A DNA stretch of 64,000 nucleotides, from positions 38,262,686-38,326,685 of the forward strand of contig NC_087067.1 of assembly GCF_963678635.1 (NCBI RefSeq), written 5' to 3'. Source of the DNA: Symsagittifera roscoffensis. Taxonomy: Eukaryota; Xenacoelomorpha; Acoela; Convolutidae. The translations under genes were made by a program, and so were the position numbers. The notes below the pieces were generated by a model. That model did no database searches and was not told the DNA's origin. It saw only the letters and a list, made by a program, of their open reading frames with translations. Every line of letters begins with the position of its first letter. Position 1 is the stretch's first letter. Positions 48,201-60,300 of the stretch are shown here, in pieces.

Positions 48201-51200
48201 TGCTAAAGCTCAATTTGAATCGCTACAAGGACGACTACAAAAGCACAAACTCATGATGCAACTCAACGACAAATCATTTTCAACTGATATTGACAAAGGT
48301 TACGTGATACCCGTAACTTTCCTAGATCCACCACCGTTACGAATATGGTACCTACCGCATCATGCAATTTTGAATCCCCAGAAAGCTGGAGAAGTTCGAC
48401 CTGTAATAAATGCTGCGTCGAAACTAAAGGCATTTCTCTCAATTCGTGTTTAGAGACCGCACCGGATCTACTTTATAACATGTTTGTTTTGCTAAGGAGG
48501 TTTAGAGAAAACCAATAGCAGTGTTTAAGCGGATAGGCATAAAAGAAAACGATCAAAATTTAGTACGATTCTTGTGGGAGACTAATCAGGGACTTGGGCA
48601 AAGTCAGTATACCCCTCTCGTCTTTGGAGCTAAATGCTCGCCCACAATAGCCATTTTCGCACTTCATCGAACAGCTGTCGACTTCTGCAATAACGAACCC
48701 AACATACAGCCACTAATTCATGACAGCTTCTACATGGATGACTTCGTTCATTTCTAGGACAAAATACTGGAAGCCAAATGATCAGCTGAAGCTTTAAAGG
48801 TGGCACTCCAAAAAGGAGGGTTCAATTTTACCAAGTTCATATCGCGTAGTACGGAGAAGCTTGATTTCCTCAACAAACTCTAAACTGAAAACAAGAGTAC
48901 TACTCATCGGGTTTCAGGAGTGAAAAGGCATAAAATGAATGACACACTCATCATTCACCCCGTACTGAAAAAATTTAAAGGGCCAAAGAAATGTCTCTAT
49001 TTAAAATTTTGTCTTTTGTAGTCAGAATCTTTAATCTTCTGGGATTGATAGCTTCATTTGTCATAACTCTCAAAATACTGCTTCAACAGCTTTGGCGTTC
49101 TGGTATAAGTTGAGATCAAGAAGTTCCTCATGAATACATCACGATTATCCAAAATGGACCCGACAGTGTGGACAACATAATAATGTGAAATTACCTAGAT
49201 TCATAGGCCAAATCTACATACACAGCGATATACAACTACAGGTTTTCACCGATGCTTCTCAGTGCACCATGGCAGCTTGCATACGTATTTCGAACCTAGC
49301 CCATAAACAATCATAATTTATGATGGGAAGAACCAAGGTCGCACCCTTTAATCAAGAAAGTTTGTCCAAGCTTTGATTGCAAGCTGCAGTAATTGATGCA
49401 CGTCTTTGCAATTTTACAACCCAAAAATCTCCACTAATTTTTGACGCCATTCATTTTTGGACGGATAGTACGGCGGTGTTGCATAGATGAAATTCTGTCA
49501 GTTTCTGAAGCCCAACAGTGGCATCATATACCCGGTAAATGGAACCCGGCCGATCACACTACAAGAAGTATCGCGCGTTAGTACGTGGAACAACATTGGT
49601 TGCAACCATCGGAATTTCTACTCTTACCAGAATCTGATTGGCCTCAACTAAAACTACCGAACGACACAGTTTACTCAACTGGTTTTCGTAACTACAGATA
49701 AGGAGAGAAGTAAATGGAACTCGGCCGATCACGCTACGAGAGGTATTTTTCTTCAGGACCTGGAACAACTTTGGTTGCAACCAGCGGAAGTTCTACGCTC
49801 ACCAGAATTTGTTTGGCCTCAACCCAAACTACAGGACGACACATTTACTCGGCCGGTTTTCACCTCTACAGATAAGGAGAGAACTACTACACCGAAAGTT
49901 GACAAAACAATTCTACATACCAACGCTATAGCGAAACAGGAAAACATTTTTACCAGCGCAAAAAAGGAACCGATCATTGATGTTTCGAGATTTTCCGGTT
50001 GGCTTTTTCTACTGCGCGCAACTGCGCGTGTTATACAGTCCAAGGACATTCTTCAGCAAAAAAAAAACGAAAACGTAATTTAAAAATTGACGACCGGGAG
50101 ATGGCTAAAACTCTACTCTACGAGCAATCGAACACGCTACTTTCCCTGATATTATTGAATGTTAAACTACTAACAAAGCATTGGACTACAAAAATGCTTT
50201 ACTGCCATACTCACCATTCATGGATGGCAATCTTATTCTTACGCGAGGACGACTGAGGCATTCACCAATGCCAGATGCAACCAAGTACACTATTAGTCTA
50301 CATGCAAAGGAACCTTCGATTCAATTTTTGATCAAAAACGCTCATCTTAAACGCATGCACCGCGGCACCGAGTTTGTACGACACTGCTTGCAACAAAGTT
50401 TCATATTTTTGTGTCTCAGAAAAAGCCCTGAGACACATTCACCACCACTTTTTCTTGTGCCGCCGCTTTCAAGGGAATGGTTTAAAACTCTTAATGGCTG
50501 ATCTACCCGCACAGCGCTTCGTTGACCGGAAACTCGGAAACTAATCCACATCCATTCAAGAACGCCGGACTTGACTTCATTGGTCCATTCTTCTACATTG
50601 CTGAAAAAGATATCACAGAAAAAAACTCCATTTGAATTTTTACTTGTTTTTACGTGTGCAATCCAGCTGGAAACTACCGACAATCTAACAAATGAAATTA
50701 GCTTGGCAGCAATTCGTAGACTCATGGCAGGACCCTGCTCCCCTACACTAATTCTTCCGGATAACGCAGCATATTTGTCGCCGCACGTAAACAAATCATG
50801 AAACAACCCCTAAATATCAACAAAGACGAAATAGCAACCAAGGTTCAGCGGATGTCAATCGAGTGGCGTCTTCATCCACCATCTGGTCTTCATTTTGGTG
50901 GGGTGTGGGAACGTCTCGTTTCGATCATCAAACGTGTCTTTTTATTGAATTTAGGATCGGACAGTCCGTCCAGCGATATTTTTTCAACTGTTGAAGTAGA
51001 ATGCGAAGGCCTCATCAACTCAAGACCACTGACCCATGTAAGCTGCGACATTAATGACATATTACCACTTACACCTAACCACTTCCTACTTGGGCGGCCA
51101 TTCATCTACGCTCCCGCAGCGGCCATTCATCTACGCTCCCGCAGCTTCAATCTCCGACCAAGCAAATACCAAGAAACTAAGCAACAAATCCTGGAAGTAA

Positions 51201-51488
51201 ATCAAGGACCGACTAGACAGCTTCTGGAAGCGACTACTAAAAGAATACGCCCCAACCCTGATCAAACGAGCCAAGTGGAACCAAAAACAGGAAACCATGG
51301 AGAAACATGACCTCGTGCGGATCCTCGCAGATTTTACTCCACGAGGCATATGGCCCCTGGGTAAGATTGTTGAAATGTTTACCGGTCCTGATGGCATTGT
51401 GCGCTCATGCGTAATCAAAACAGTGCTAGGAACACTTAGTAGACCCGCGGTGAAACTAGCCTTAGTAAAAGCTTTAACGGATTTTTAG
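45278..51488 (+). mobile_element. BEL/Pao retrotransposon, tandem copy 5 with complete but dead pol
   Basis: Gag ATG at 45666. Unlike the other copies it continues past 47655. A DUF1758-type retropepsin region (HILLGVDTFWHI and LLGWTITGP, about 47840-47960) is followed by reverse transcriptase (LPHHAILNPQKAGEVRPVIN at 48331-48390; SFYMDDFVHF at 48724-48756) and RNase H (LQVFTDASQCTMAA near 49230; FWTDSTAVLH near 49455). The integrase has an N-terminal part (SPFMDGNLILTRGRLRHSPM, 50215-50275), a core (LILPDNAAY) and WRLHPPSGLHFGGVWERLV (50862-50918) followed by LTPNHFLLGRPF. A DUF5641-like end (RGIWPLGKIVEMFTGPDGIV) closes at 51488. Many stops and frameshifts make it non-functional. LTRs were not identified. 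Confidence 0.85.
49534..49881 (+). repeat. 176-base tandem duplication within BEL pol
   Basis: The segment from GTAAATGGAACCCGGCCGAT (49534) to ACAGATAAGGAGAGAA recurs from 49710, with about one difference in ten bases. It covers the RNase H-integrase linker, so it is an insertion in the dead element rather than a family feature. Confidence 0.85.
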
Positions 51489-52459
51489 AATAAAAATCCG
51501 TTTCTGCTTTAGTAGAAGCAAAAACTGATTTTTAAATCTCACTTGCAATTGTATACCTAACTCTAACCCCTCTGGTCTCCGTAACTAATGCCCTCCCCGA
51601 GGATCATCATCAACATGCATTACTTAAAAAGCGGTAAAGTCAAGTTCCTAATTAATGCGTTATTGGAGTGTGATCATAATTTTTGGATGATGCAATAACC
51701 ACATAAAAAATGACAATTTAAGATTTGAGAACCAAGTCTTAAATATGCTATACCTCAGAAATTTATGCAAAAGTTACTTTAAATATCTTTATTCCATTTT
51801 ATTATAAGATCTGTAAAGCTTCCAATTTTTGTTATTTTTGGTTAAATTTTCATATCCTTATTAATTTGAGTTCTATACGCTGGTCACAATTTTGGAAGTT
51901 TATTTACTAACAACTTTTGAAAACCAGAAAAATTAAAGTTTGGGCAAATTGATATATCATAATTTTCGAAACATCCATAAGAAACCTATCGTTCTACAAA
52001 ACTTTTCTCGTTCAACCATCTGTTTTGCTAATCGATACCGAGGCCGCGCAAAACAGTTAAAGTAAACGCGAAAACTTAAAGCATAAATGATGCGAAAAGG
52101 ACCGAAATATGTGTAAACCACATATTTGGAGAACCTTTTTTCGCCCAACAAAAAAAATGGGGCAGTTTATGCAGAAATTGTTCCGGGGTTGTTATTTACT
52201 GAAAACGAGTCGATTCAAGTGAAGCCTATCAAAATTGCTAATTTCTAATGATAGGAAATCGTAAGCTCAATGAAATTTTGTTTATAACTTACGTACTAGT
52301 TCAAAGTTTTTGTTACAGATTTAGAACTAAAATCGAGCTAGTTTCGGCAGTTTAGTCAGAAAAAGTAAACTTAAGCTACAAAACAGAGACAGAATGCATT
52401 AGATACAGAAAACAGAGACCGAATTTCAAGTCAGAATGCGAAAATATGGCTGGAATTCT

Positions 52460-53450
52460 ACAGGAATGACAGCCCATTCGTGACGAACTTCAAATTGACG
52501 AGAATGCGCAGATAGATGTATTGAAATCTGTACGAAATTCTGAGACAGAGCGAAAATCCGCCGAGGTCAAAATTTACCTTCTGGCGCATATGGCAAATGT
52601 TCAAAAATACAAGACGAAGCTTTTTTTCCCAGTTTTCTGAAATCGAGGCCACATTTGAAAAGATTTACGTTGAAAGTTTTATGCCAGCTGCTAAGTTAAT
52701 TGCGTTGAACCAGGATGCCAATGCTTCCTCACAAGGAGCATCCAGTCCTAGTTTATTAACTGACAGTGTCGGAGGTAGAATCGCTGACATAAACGAAGAA
52801 AGGAAGAAACAAATATTGTTTGGGTTGAAGAAATCTGGAGGGAGATGAGTTTGCTCATTTTTCTAAGGCGGTGTTTAACCCTGAGTCGAGAGAGTTGATG
52901 TGCCTTTGCGATGACCCTAATTATAGTACACAAAGTTAGTTGTTTGGTTTAATGATAATAAAATAAAATCGAAGAGAAAATTGCATTGGAGTGAGTGTAG
53001 AACAGATGGCTGGACTGCTGGTTTCGAAGTTATTGCTGGTAGTATTATGTACGGGTTGATTCAACCGGTCGACACAAATGAAGTTGAGGAGTTGGATCAC
53101 CTTTATTCGGAGAAAAAATCTTAGCTAGATACTCAAGGATTGGTTCAAGGCAGAAATTTGTATTGGTTTTTAACCTCTTTTCATGATACTACCCTGGTAT
53201 TGTTAGTACATGAAACCATTGATATCTTTGAACAGCATTGGCACAGCGTAACAATCTACAAAAACAACACGAGATTGATAAACGTTTCATTCGAACTAAA
53301 ATTGCATGAAAATGCTGATATGAGTGCGTATGAACTGGCTAATGAGACTGCGCTGCAATTGAACTGTGAAATGCACGGCAAAAATAGCAGTGGTCTCTCT
53401 GCCATCAAAATCTACCTATGTGTAGATTTAGGGGATTGCTGTTTTAGGTT
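52460..53450 (+). pseudogene. Unrecognised broken coding region, copy 1
   Basis: Successive frames look coding but are interrupted. About 52460-52620 reads IDENAQIDVLKSVRNSETER; 52597-52848 reads SQFSEIEATFEKIYVE ... NEERKKQILFGLKKSGGR; then come stretches near 52850-52940 and 52950-53120; and 53140-53450 contains LYWFLTSFHDTTLVLLVHET and FELKLHENADMSAYELANE. Composition is balanced and unlike random AT-rich DNA. I do not recognise the family. It could be a host gene relic, a transposon gene or an old viral insertion. Confidence 0.5.
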
Positions 53451-53823
53451 TGGTCTCTCTCTCGGTCTCTCTCTCTCTCTCTCTCTGTCTCTCTGTCTCT
53501 CTCTCTCTCTCTACGACACCGCAGTGGTCTCTTGGTATCCTGTACTGTATTCTGTTACTTGCCCCCTTTTTTAAGGCTCTTAAGGCTGTCTCGTCCACTC
53601 TCACGACCACAAGAACTTCCAGTTGTATTTAAATTCAGATAAATATCGGTCCAAATACAGAAACCTTTAAGTGGCCAGAATATTCTAATATTCTAGTCAA
53701 AAGGAAAGGGTCCGCAATCAATCAACGAAATTGCCTAATTGCAATTCAACTCCCAACAAACTTAACTAACAATTCTTTTTCTCTCTCTCTCTCTCTCCCT
53801 CCCTCTCTCCTTCTCTCTGTCTC

Positions 53824-53869
<46 letters not shown>

Positions 53870-53875
53870 CTCTCT
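53450..53875. repeat. (TC)n microsatellites
   Basis: Two TC/TCTG tracts, at about 53452-53512 and 53780-53875. They create long Ser/Leu open frames (and Arg/Glu ones on the other strand) that are not genes. Confidence 0.95.
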
Positions 53876-55578
53876 TGAGAATCCTAATTAACGACATACA
53901 CACAGTAATTCCACGCAACTACTGAATTCGACGACCTGCTAAAATTAAAAACGTCACTACGGATGACTATTCATTTGAGGTACTTTTGGTGAGTTCTCTG
54001 ACTTGACCATTCACTCTTCTCTAACTGTGAGAACCGACTGCTCTATTCAATCCCTAATTCGTTCTCTCACTCAATCAGAACACAACTACTTTATTCAATA
54101 GCACTACTCGTCCCACCAGTCGTCAATGAGATGAAGTTACTTTTTTCAAACTTTTTATAGAAAGGAAAATTAATTGATACCTGAAGAAAATGAAACTACA
54201 ATTAATTATTAATTACAGCTAATTTTCAACTTGAAGACTCAATCACATTTTCAATCTCCGACCAAGCAAATACCAAGAAACTAAGCAACAAATCCTGGAA
54301 GTAAATCAAGGACCGACTAGACAGCTTCTGGAAGCGACTACTAAAAGAATACGCCCCAACCCTGATCAAACGAGCCAAGTGGAACCAAAAACAGGAAACC
54401 ATGGAGAAACATGACCTCGTGCGGATCCTCGCAGATTTTACTCCACGAGGCATATGGCCCCTGGGTAAGATTGTTGAAATGTTTACCGGTCCTGATGGCA
54501 TTGTGCGCTCATGCGTAATCAAAACAGTGCTAGGAACACTTAGTAGACCCGCGGTGAAACTAGCCTTAGTAAAAGCTTTAACGGATTTTTAGAAGAAAAA
54601 TCCGTTTCTGCTTTAGTAGAAGCAAAAACTGATTTTTAAATCTCACTTGCAATTGTATACCTAACTCTAACCCCTCTGGTCTCCGTAACTAATGCCCTCC
54701 CCGAGGATCATCATCAACATGCATTACTTAAAAAGCGGTAAAGTCAAGTTCCTAATTAATACGTTATTGGAGTGTGATCATAATTTTTGGATGATGCAAT
54801 AACCACATAAAAAATGACAATTTAAGATTTGAGAACCAAGTCTTAAATATGCTATACCTCAGAAATTTATGCAAAAGTTACTTTAACTATCTTTATTCCA
54901 TTTTATTATAAGATCTGTAAAGCTTCCAAATTTTGTTATTTTTGGTTAAATTTTCATATCCTTATTAATTTGAGTTCTATACGCTGGTCACAATTTTGGA
55001 AGTTTATTTACTAACAACTTTTGAAAACCAGAAAAATTAAAGTTTGGGCAAATTGATATATCATAATTTTCGAAACATCCATAAGAAACCTATCGTTCTA
55101 CAAAACCTTTCTCGTTCAACCATCTGTTTTGCTAATCGATACCGAGGCCGCGCATCTAGCGAGGTTAATTTTGCGCAAAACAGTTAAAGTAAACGCGAAA
55201 ACTTAAAGCATAAATGATGCGAAAAGGACCGAAATATGTGTAAACCACATATTTGGAGAACCTTTTTTCGCCCAACAAAAAAAATGGGGCAGTTTATGCA
55301 GAAATTGTTCCGGGGTTGTTATTTACTGAAAATTCAAGTGAAGCCTATCAAAATTGCTAATTTCTAATGATAGGAAATCGTAAGCTCAATGAAATTTTGT
55401 TTATAACTTACGTACTAGTTCAAAGTTTTTGTTACAGATTTAGAACTAAAATCGAGCTAGTTTCGGCAGTTTAGTCAGAAAAAGTAAACTTAAGCTACAA
55501 AACAGAGACAGAATGCATTAGATACAGAAAACAGAGACCGAATTTCAAGTCAGAATGCGAAAATATGGCTGGAATTCT

Positions 55579-56570
55579 ACAGGAATGACAGCCCATTCGT
55601 GACGAACTTCAAACTGACGAGAATGCGCAGATAGATGTATTGAAATCTGTACGAAATTCTGAGACAGAGCGAAAATCCGCCGAGGTCAAAATTTACCTTC
55701 TGGCGCATATGGCAAATGTTCAAAAATACAAGACGAAGCTTTTTTTCCCAGTTTTCTGAAATCGAGGCCACATTTGAAAAGATTTACGTTGAAGGTTTTA
55801 TGCCAGCTGCTAAGTTAATTACGTTGAACCAGGATGCCAATGCTTCCTCACAAGGAGCATCCAGTCCTAGTTTCTTAACTGACAGTGTCGGAGGTAGAAT
55901 CGCTGACATAAACGAAGAAAGGAAGAAACAAATATTGTTTGGGTTGAAGAAATCTGGAGGGAGATGAGTTTGCTCATTTTTCTAAGGCGGTGTTTAACCC
56001 TGAGTCGAGAGAGTTGATGTGCCTTTGCGATGACCCTGATTATAGTACACAAGTTTAGTTGTTTGGTTTAATGATAATAAAATAAAATCGAAGAGAAAAT
56101 TGCATTGGAGTGAGTGTAGAACAGATGGCTGGACTGCTGGTTTCGAAGTTATTGCTGGTAGTATTATGTACGGGTTGATTCAACCGGTCGACACAAATGA
56201 AGTTGAGGAGTTGGATCACCTTTATTCGGAGAAAAAATCATAGCTAGATACTCAAGGATTGGTTCAAGGCAGAAATTTGTATTGGTTTTTAACCTCTTTT
56301 CATGATACTACCCTGGTATTGTTAGTACATGAAACCATTGATATCTTTGAACAGCATTGGCACAGCGTAACAATCTACAAAAACAACACGAGATTGATAA
56401 ACGTTTCATTCGAACTAAAATTGCATGAAAATGCTGATATGAGTGCGTATGAACTGGCTAATGAGACCGCGCTGCAATTGAACTGTGAAATGCACGGCAA
56501 AAATAGCAGTGGTCTCTCTGCCATCAAAATCTACCTATGTGTAGATTTAGGGGATTGCTGTTTTAGGTTT
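55579..56570 (+). pseudogene. Unrecognised broken coding region, copy 2
   Basis: Near-identical to the region at 52460-53450, with the same frame breaks (for example the in-frame TAG before LDTQGLVQGRNLYW), so the damage predates the duplication. Differences are few (for example Ser to Gly and Ala to Thr in the FEKIYVE segment). The family is not recognised. Confidence 0.5.
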
Positions 56571-56584
56571 GGTCTCTCTCTCGG

Positions 56585-56615
<31 letters not shown>

Positions 56616-56666
56616 GTCTCTCTGTCTCTCTGTCTCTATCTGTTTCTCTGTCTCTCTGTCTCTCTG

Positions 56667-56749
<83 letters not shown>

Positions 56750-57041
56750 GACACCGCAGTGTTCTCTTGGTATCCTGTACTGTATTCTGTTACTTGCCCC
56801 CTTTTTTAATGCTCTTAAGGCTGTCTCGTCCACTCTCACGACCACAAGAACTTCCAGTTGTATTTAAATTCAGATAAATATCGGTCCAAATACAGAAACC
56901 TTTAAGTGGCCAGAATATTCTAATATTCTAGTCAAAAGGAAAGGGTCCGCAATCAATCAACGAAATTGCCTAATTGCAATTCAACTCCCAACAAACTTAA
57001 CCAACAATTCTTTTTCTCTCTCTCTCTCCCTCCCTCTCTCC

Positions 57042-57083
<42 letters not shown>

Positions 57084-57085
57084 CT
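56568..57085. repeat. (TC)n microsatellites, expanded copy
   Basis: The tract at 56568-56748 is about 120 bases longer than its counterpart in the first duplicate, with regular TCTG interruptions. A second tract is at 57010-57085. The 202-codon open frame through it is an artefact of the repeat. Confidence 0.95.
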
Positions 57086-57324
57086 CTCTTGAGAATCCTA
57101 ATTAACGACTTACACACAGTAATTCCACGCAACTACTGAATTCGACGACCTGCTAAAATTAAAAACGTCACTACGGATGACTATTCATTTGAGGTACTTT
57201 TGGTGAGTTCTCTGACTTGACCATTCACTCTTCTCTAACTGTGAGAACCGACTGCTCTATTCAATCCCTAATTCGTTCTCTCACTCAATTAGAACACAAC
57301 TACTTTATTCAATAGCACTACTCG

Positions 57325-60300
57325 TCCCACCAGTCGTCAATGAGATGAAGTTACTTTTTTCAAACTTTTTATAGAAAGGAAAATTAATTGATACCTGAAG
57401 AAAATGAAACTACAATTAATTATTAATTACAGCTAATTTTCAACTTGAAGACTCAATCACATCACTTATCATTTCTAGTGCAACTGTCTGGTTAGTGTAT
57501 CTGTTTGGTAGGATTGTTCGTCTGGAATAAATGTCAATCTATCGGTAACATTTATGTCAAAACTGGGCGGAAGTCAATAATAAACAGCTTGCTAGATTTA
57601 TGGAAAATATGACGTTTCTTATGCATATTCTGAACAGTTTCATGAAACCCTCTTTCCTCCCCCCCCCACACACATACTCCTCACACACTGAGGTAGAACA
57701 ATCATTTATCCTCATGAAAAAAATGCACGTAGAAAAATCAGACAATTGGGTTACCAAATACGTTTTGTAAATTTAGTTATCGAATGTTCACGATGAATAA
57801 ACAAAACTTCCAATAGTGATTAAAAAATTTCGGCGAAAACCAATTGCTGTCCGCATAAGAAAAAGCAAATTTATGCTCGAGCTTTTAACTTTTCAAAGAC
57901 GTGGCGGCAAGCAATTGCGAAACTTAACAAATTTCTCTTACTTCCCAAAAAATAGAACCAGTTTGAGTTAAACTTTCTGGATTTGGGAGTGGTTGATAAA
58001 CTTCTGAGATACCTTTCAATCAAATGCCTGAGAACTTTGTAATTAGTCTTCTCTCCAACGAACTCTGAACTACGTTTTTGACTCATCAGTCGTCAATGAA
58101 TTGAAGTTACTTTTTTTCACACTTTTCATTGCAATGGATTTTTATAAACGACTGAAAAAACTGAAAGTACAAATTAAAAATTTACGCAGTTTTCACTTTG
58201 AAGAACCAATCATATTAGGTCTTGATTCCTGACACAACTGTCTACTTAGTGTATCCATTTGATAAGATTGTTTGTCTGGAGTTTATGTTTTTATATTGGT
58301 AACAAAAGTTAGGTCAAATCTGGGTGGAAAACAAAATAAACGATTGGTAGTTTAGCCAAATCAAACCTGCTTACTTGATATATGGAGAATATGACATTTC
58401 ATATATATTTTTCGAACAGATTCATCAAGCCCTTCCACCTTCCCCCCCCCCCCGCACACACACACTGCGCACGCACTGAGGTAAAACAGTAAATTGCCCT
58501 AAAGAAAAAAAATGAACGCACATAGAAATAACAGCTAGTTGGGTTACCATTTACGTTTTGTAATATTTTTTATCGAAAATTAAATTGCTCACATCAAATA
58601 AATAATTAAATAAAAAAATCCTCCAATAGTGATCAAAAATTATCGGCGAAAGCCAATCATTATCCGTGTAAACAAGTGGCAATTTAAGATTCGAGCTTTA
58701 AACGATTTCAAAAATGTGGCGGCAAGTAACTGCCCAACTTAAAAAATCTTGCTTCCCGAAAATTGCACTCAGAGCCCAGTTTGAGTTGAATCTTCTGAGA
58801 TTAAGAGTGGTTGTTAAACAGCTGAGATACTTTTAAATCAAATGACTGGGAACATAGAAAAAAGTCTTCTTTCCCACCTTCTCTCCAAAGACCTCTCAAC
58901 TAAATTTTTGACCCATCAGTCGTCATTGAACTGGAGTTACTTTAATCACATTTTCATTGAAATGAATTTTTATAAACGACTGAAAAAATTGAAAGTACAA
59001 ATTAAAAATTTACGCAGTTTTTACCTTGAAGAACCAATCATATTAGGTCTTAACTCCTGGGACAACTGTCTAGTTAATGTATTCATTTGATAATATTGTT
59101 CGTCTGGAGTAAATGTCAATATATCGGTAACATTTATGTCAAATCTGGGCGGAAGTCAATAATAAACAATTGGTAGTTTTGCCAACTCAAACCTGCTTGC
59201 TATGGCAAATATGACATTTCATTTGAATATTTTGAACAGATTCATCAAACCCTCTCTCCTCCCCCACCCCACACACACATACTCAGCACGCACTGAGGTA
59301 AAACAATCATTTCCCCTCATAAAAAACAAATGCACGTAGAAATATCAGCCAGTTGGGTTACCAAATAGGTTTTGTAACTTTTGTTATCGAATGCTAAATT
59401 GTTCAAGATGAATAAATGAATCTTCCAATAAGGATTATAAATTTTCGACGAAAACCAATCACTGTCCGAATAAGAAAGCGGCAATTTAAGAGTCGAGCTT
59501 TCAACTTTTTAAAGACGTGGCGGCAAGTAATTGCGAAACTTAACAAATCTTTCCTACTTACCAAAAAATAGTACTATTTTGAGTTAAACTTTCTGAGTTT
59601 GGGAGTGGTTGATAAACTTCTGAGATACCTATCAATCAAACGCCTGGGAAAATTGTAAGTATTCTTCTCTCCAACGACCTCTGAGCTAACTTTTTTGACC
59701 CATCAGTCGTCAATGAATTTTAATTGATGACTGAAAAAATGAAAGAACAAACTAATAATTTACGCTGATTTTCAACTTGAAGACTCAATCATGTTAGGTC
59801 TTGATTCTTGACACAACTGTCTAATTAGTGTATCCATTTGATAAGATTGTTTGTCCGGAGTTTATGTCATTATATTGGTAACAAAATTTACGTCAAATCT
59901 GGGTGGAAGTCAAAAATAAACGATTGGTAGTTTTGTCAACTCAAACTTGTTTGCTAGATATATGGAAAATATGACATTTCATATGTATATTTTGAACAGA
60001 TTCAACAAACCGTTTGTTCCACCCCCGTCCCCCCCACACACACACCTCCTCCGCACGCACTGAGGTAAAACAATCATTTCCTCTAATGAAAAAAATTCAA
60101 CCATATAACCATGTACGGGTTGTAATTTTCGTTACCGAATGTTAAATTGCTCACAATGGTAAATAAACAAATAAACCTTCCAAAAGTGATTGGAAAATTT
60201 TGGCGAAAGTCAATCATTATCCGAATAAGTAAGCGGCAATTTAAGACTCGAGCTTTCAACTTTTTAAAGACGTGGCGGCAAGTAATTGCGAAACTTAACA

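Larger units (their letters stand above)
51146..54248. repeat. 3.1 kb tandem duplication, copy 1
   Basis: Begins TTCAATCTCCGACCAAGCA inside the DUF5641-like part of BEL pol and ends ACTCAATCACAT. The copy at 54250-57462 is almost identical, differing by isolated substitutions, a 21-base insertion near 55154 and microsatellite length. It contains the BEL 3' end, a broken unknown coding region, (TC)n tracts and a 5' part of the 823 bp satellite monomer (about 54110-54248). Confidence 0.95.
54250..57462. repeat. 3.1 kb tandem duplication, copy 2
   Basis: Starts at the same pol position as copy 1 (TTCAATCTCCGACC) and contains the DUF5641-like fragment again (to the stop near 54592). It is longer mainly because of an expanded TC tract (56568-56748) and a 21-base insertion near 55154. 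At its right edge it continues smoothly into the satellite array (CACTTATCATTTCTAG...), which suggests that this copy holds the original right flank. Confidence 0.95.

Noticed and set aside
37020-51488. CRISPR-like or viral tandem array
   Set aside because: The repeated units are long and encode BEL gag motifs. No short repeat-spacer structure exists.
51489-51700. 3' LTR of the BEL element
   Set aside because: No matching sequence was found upstream of 37020 or at the module starts, so an LTR cannot be supported.
56259-56867. 202-codon open frame with a long Leu/Ser tail
   Set aside because: Its second half is a translated (TC)n microsatellite. The first half belongs to a broken coding region with stops upstream.
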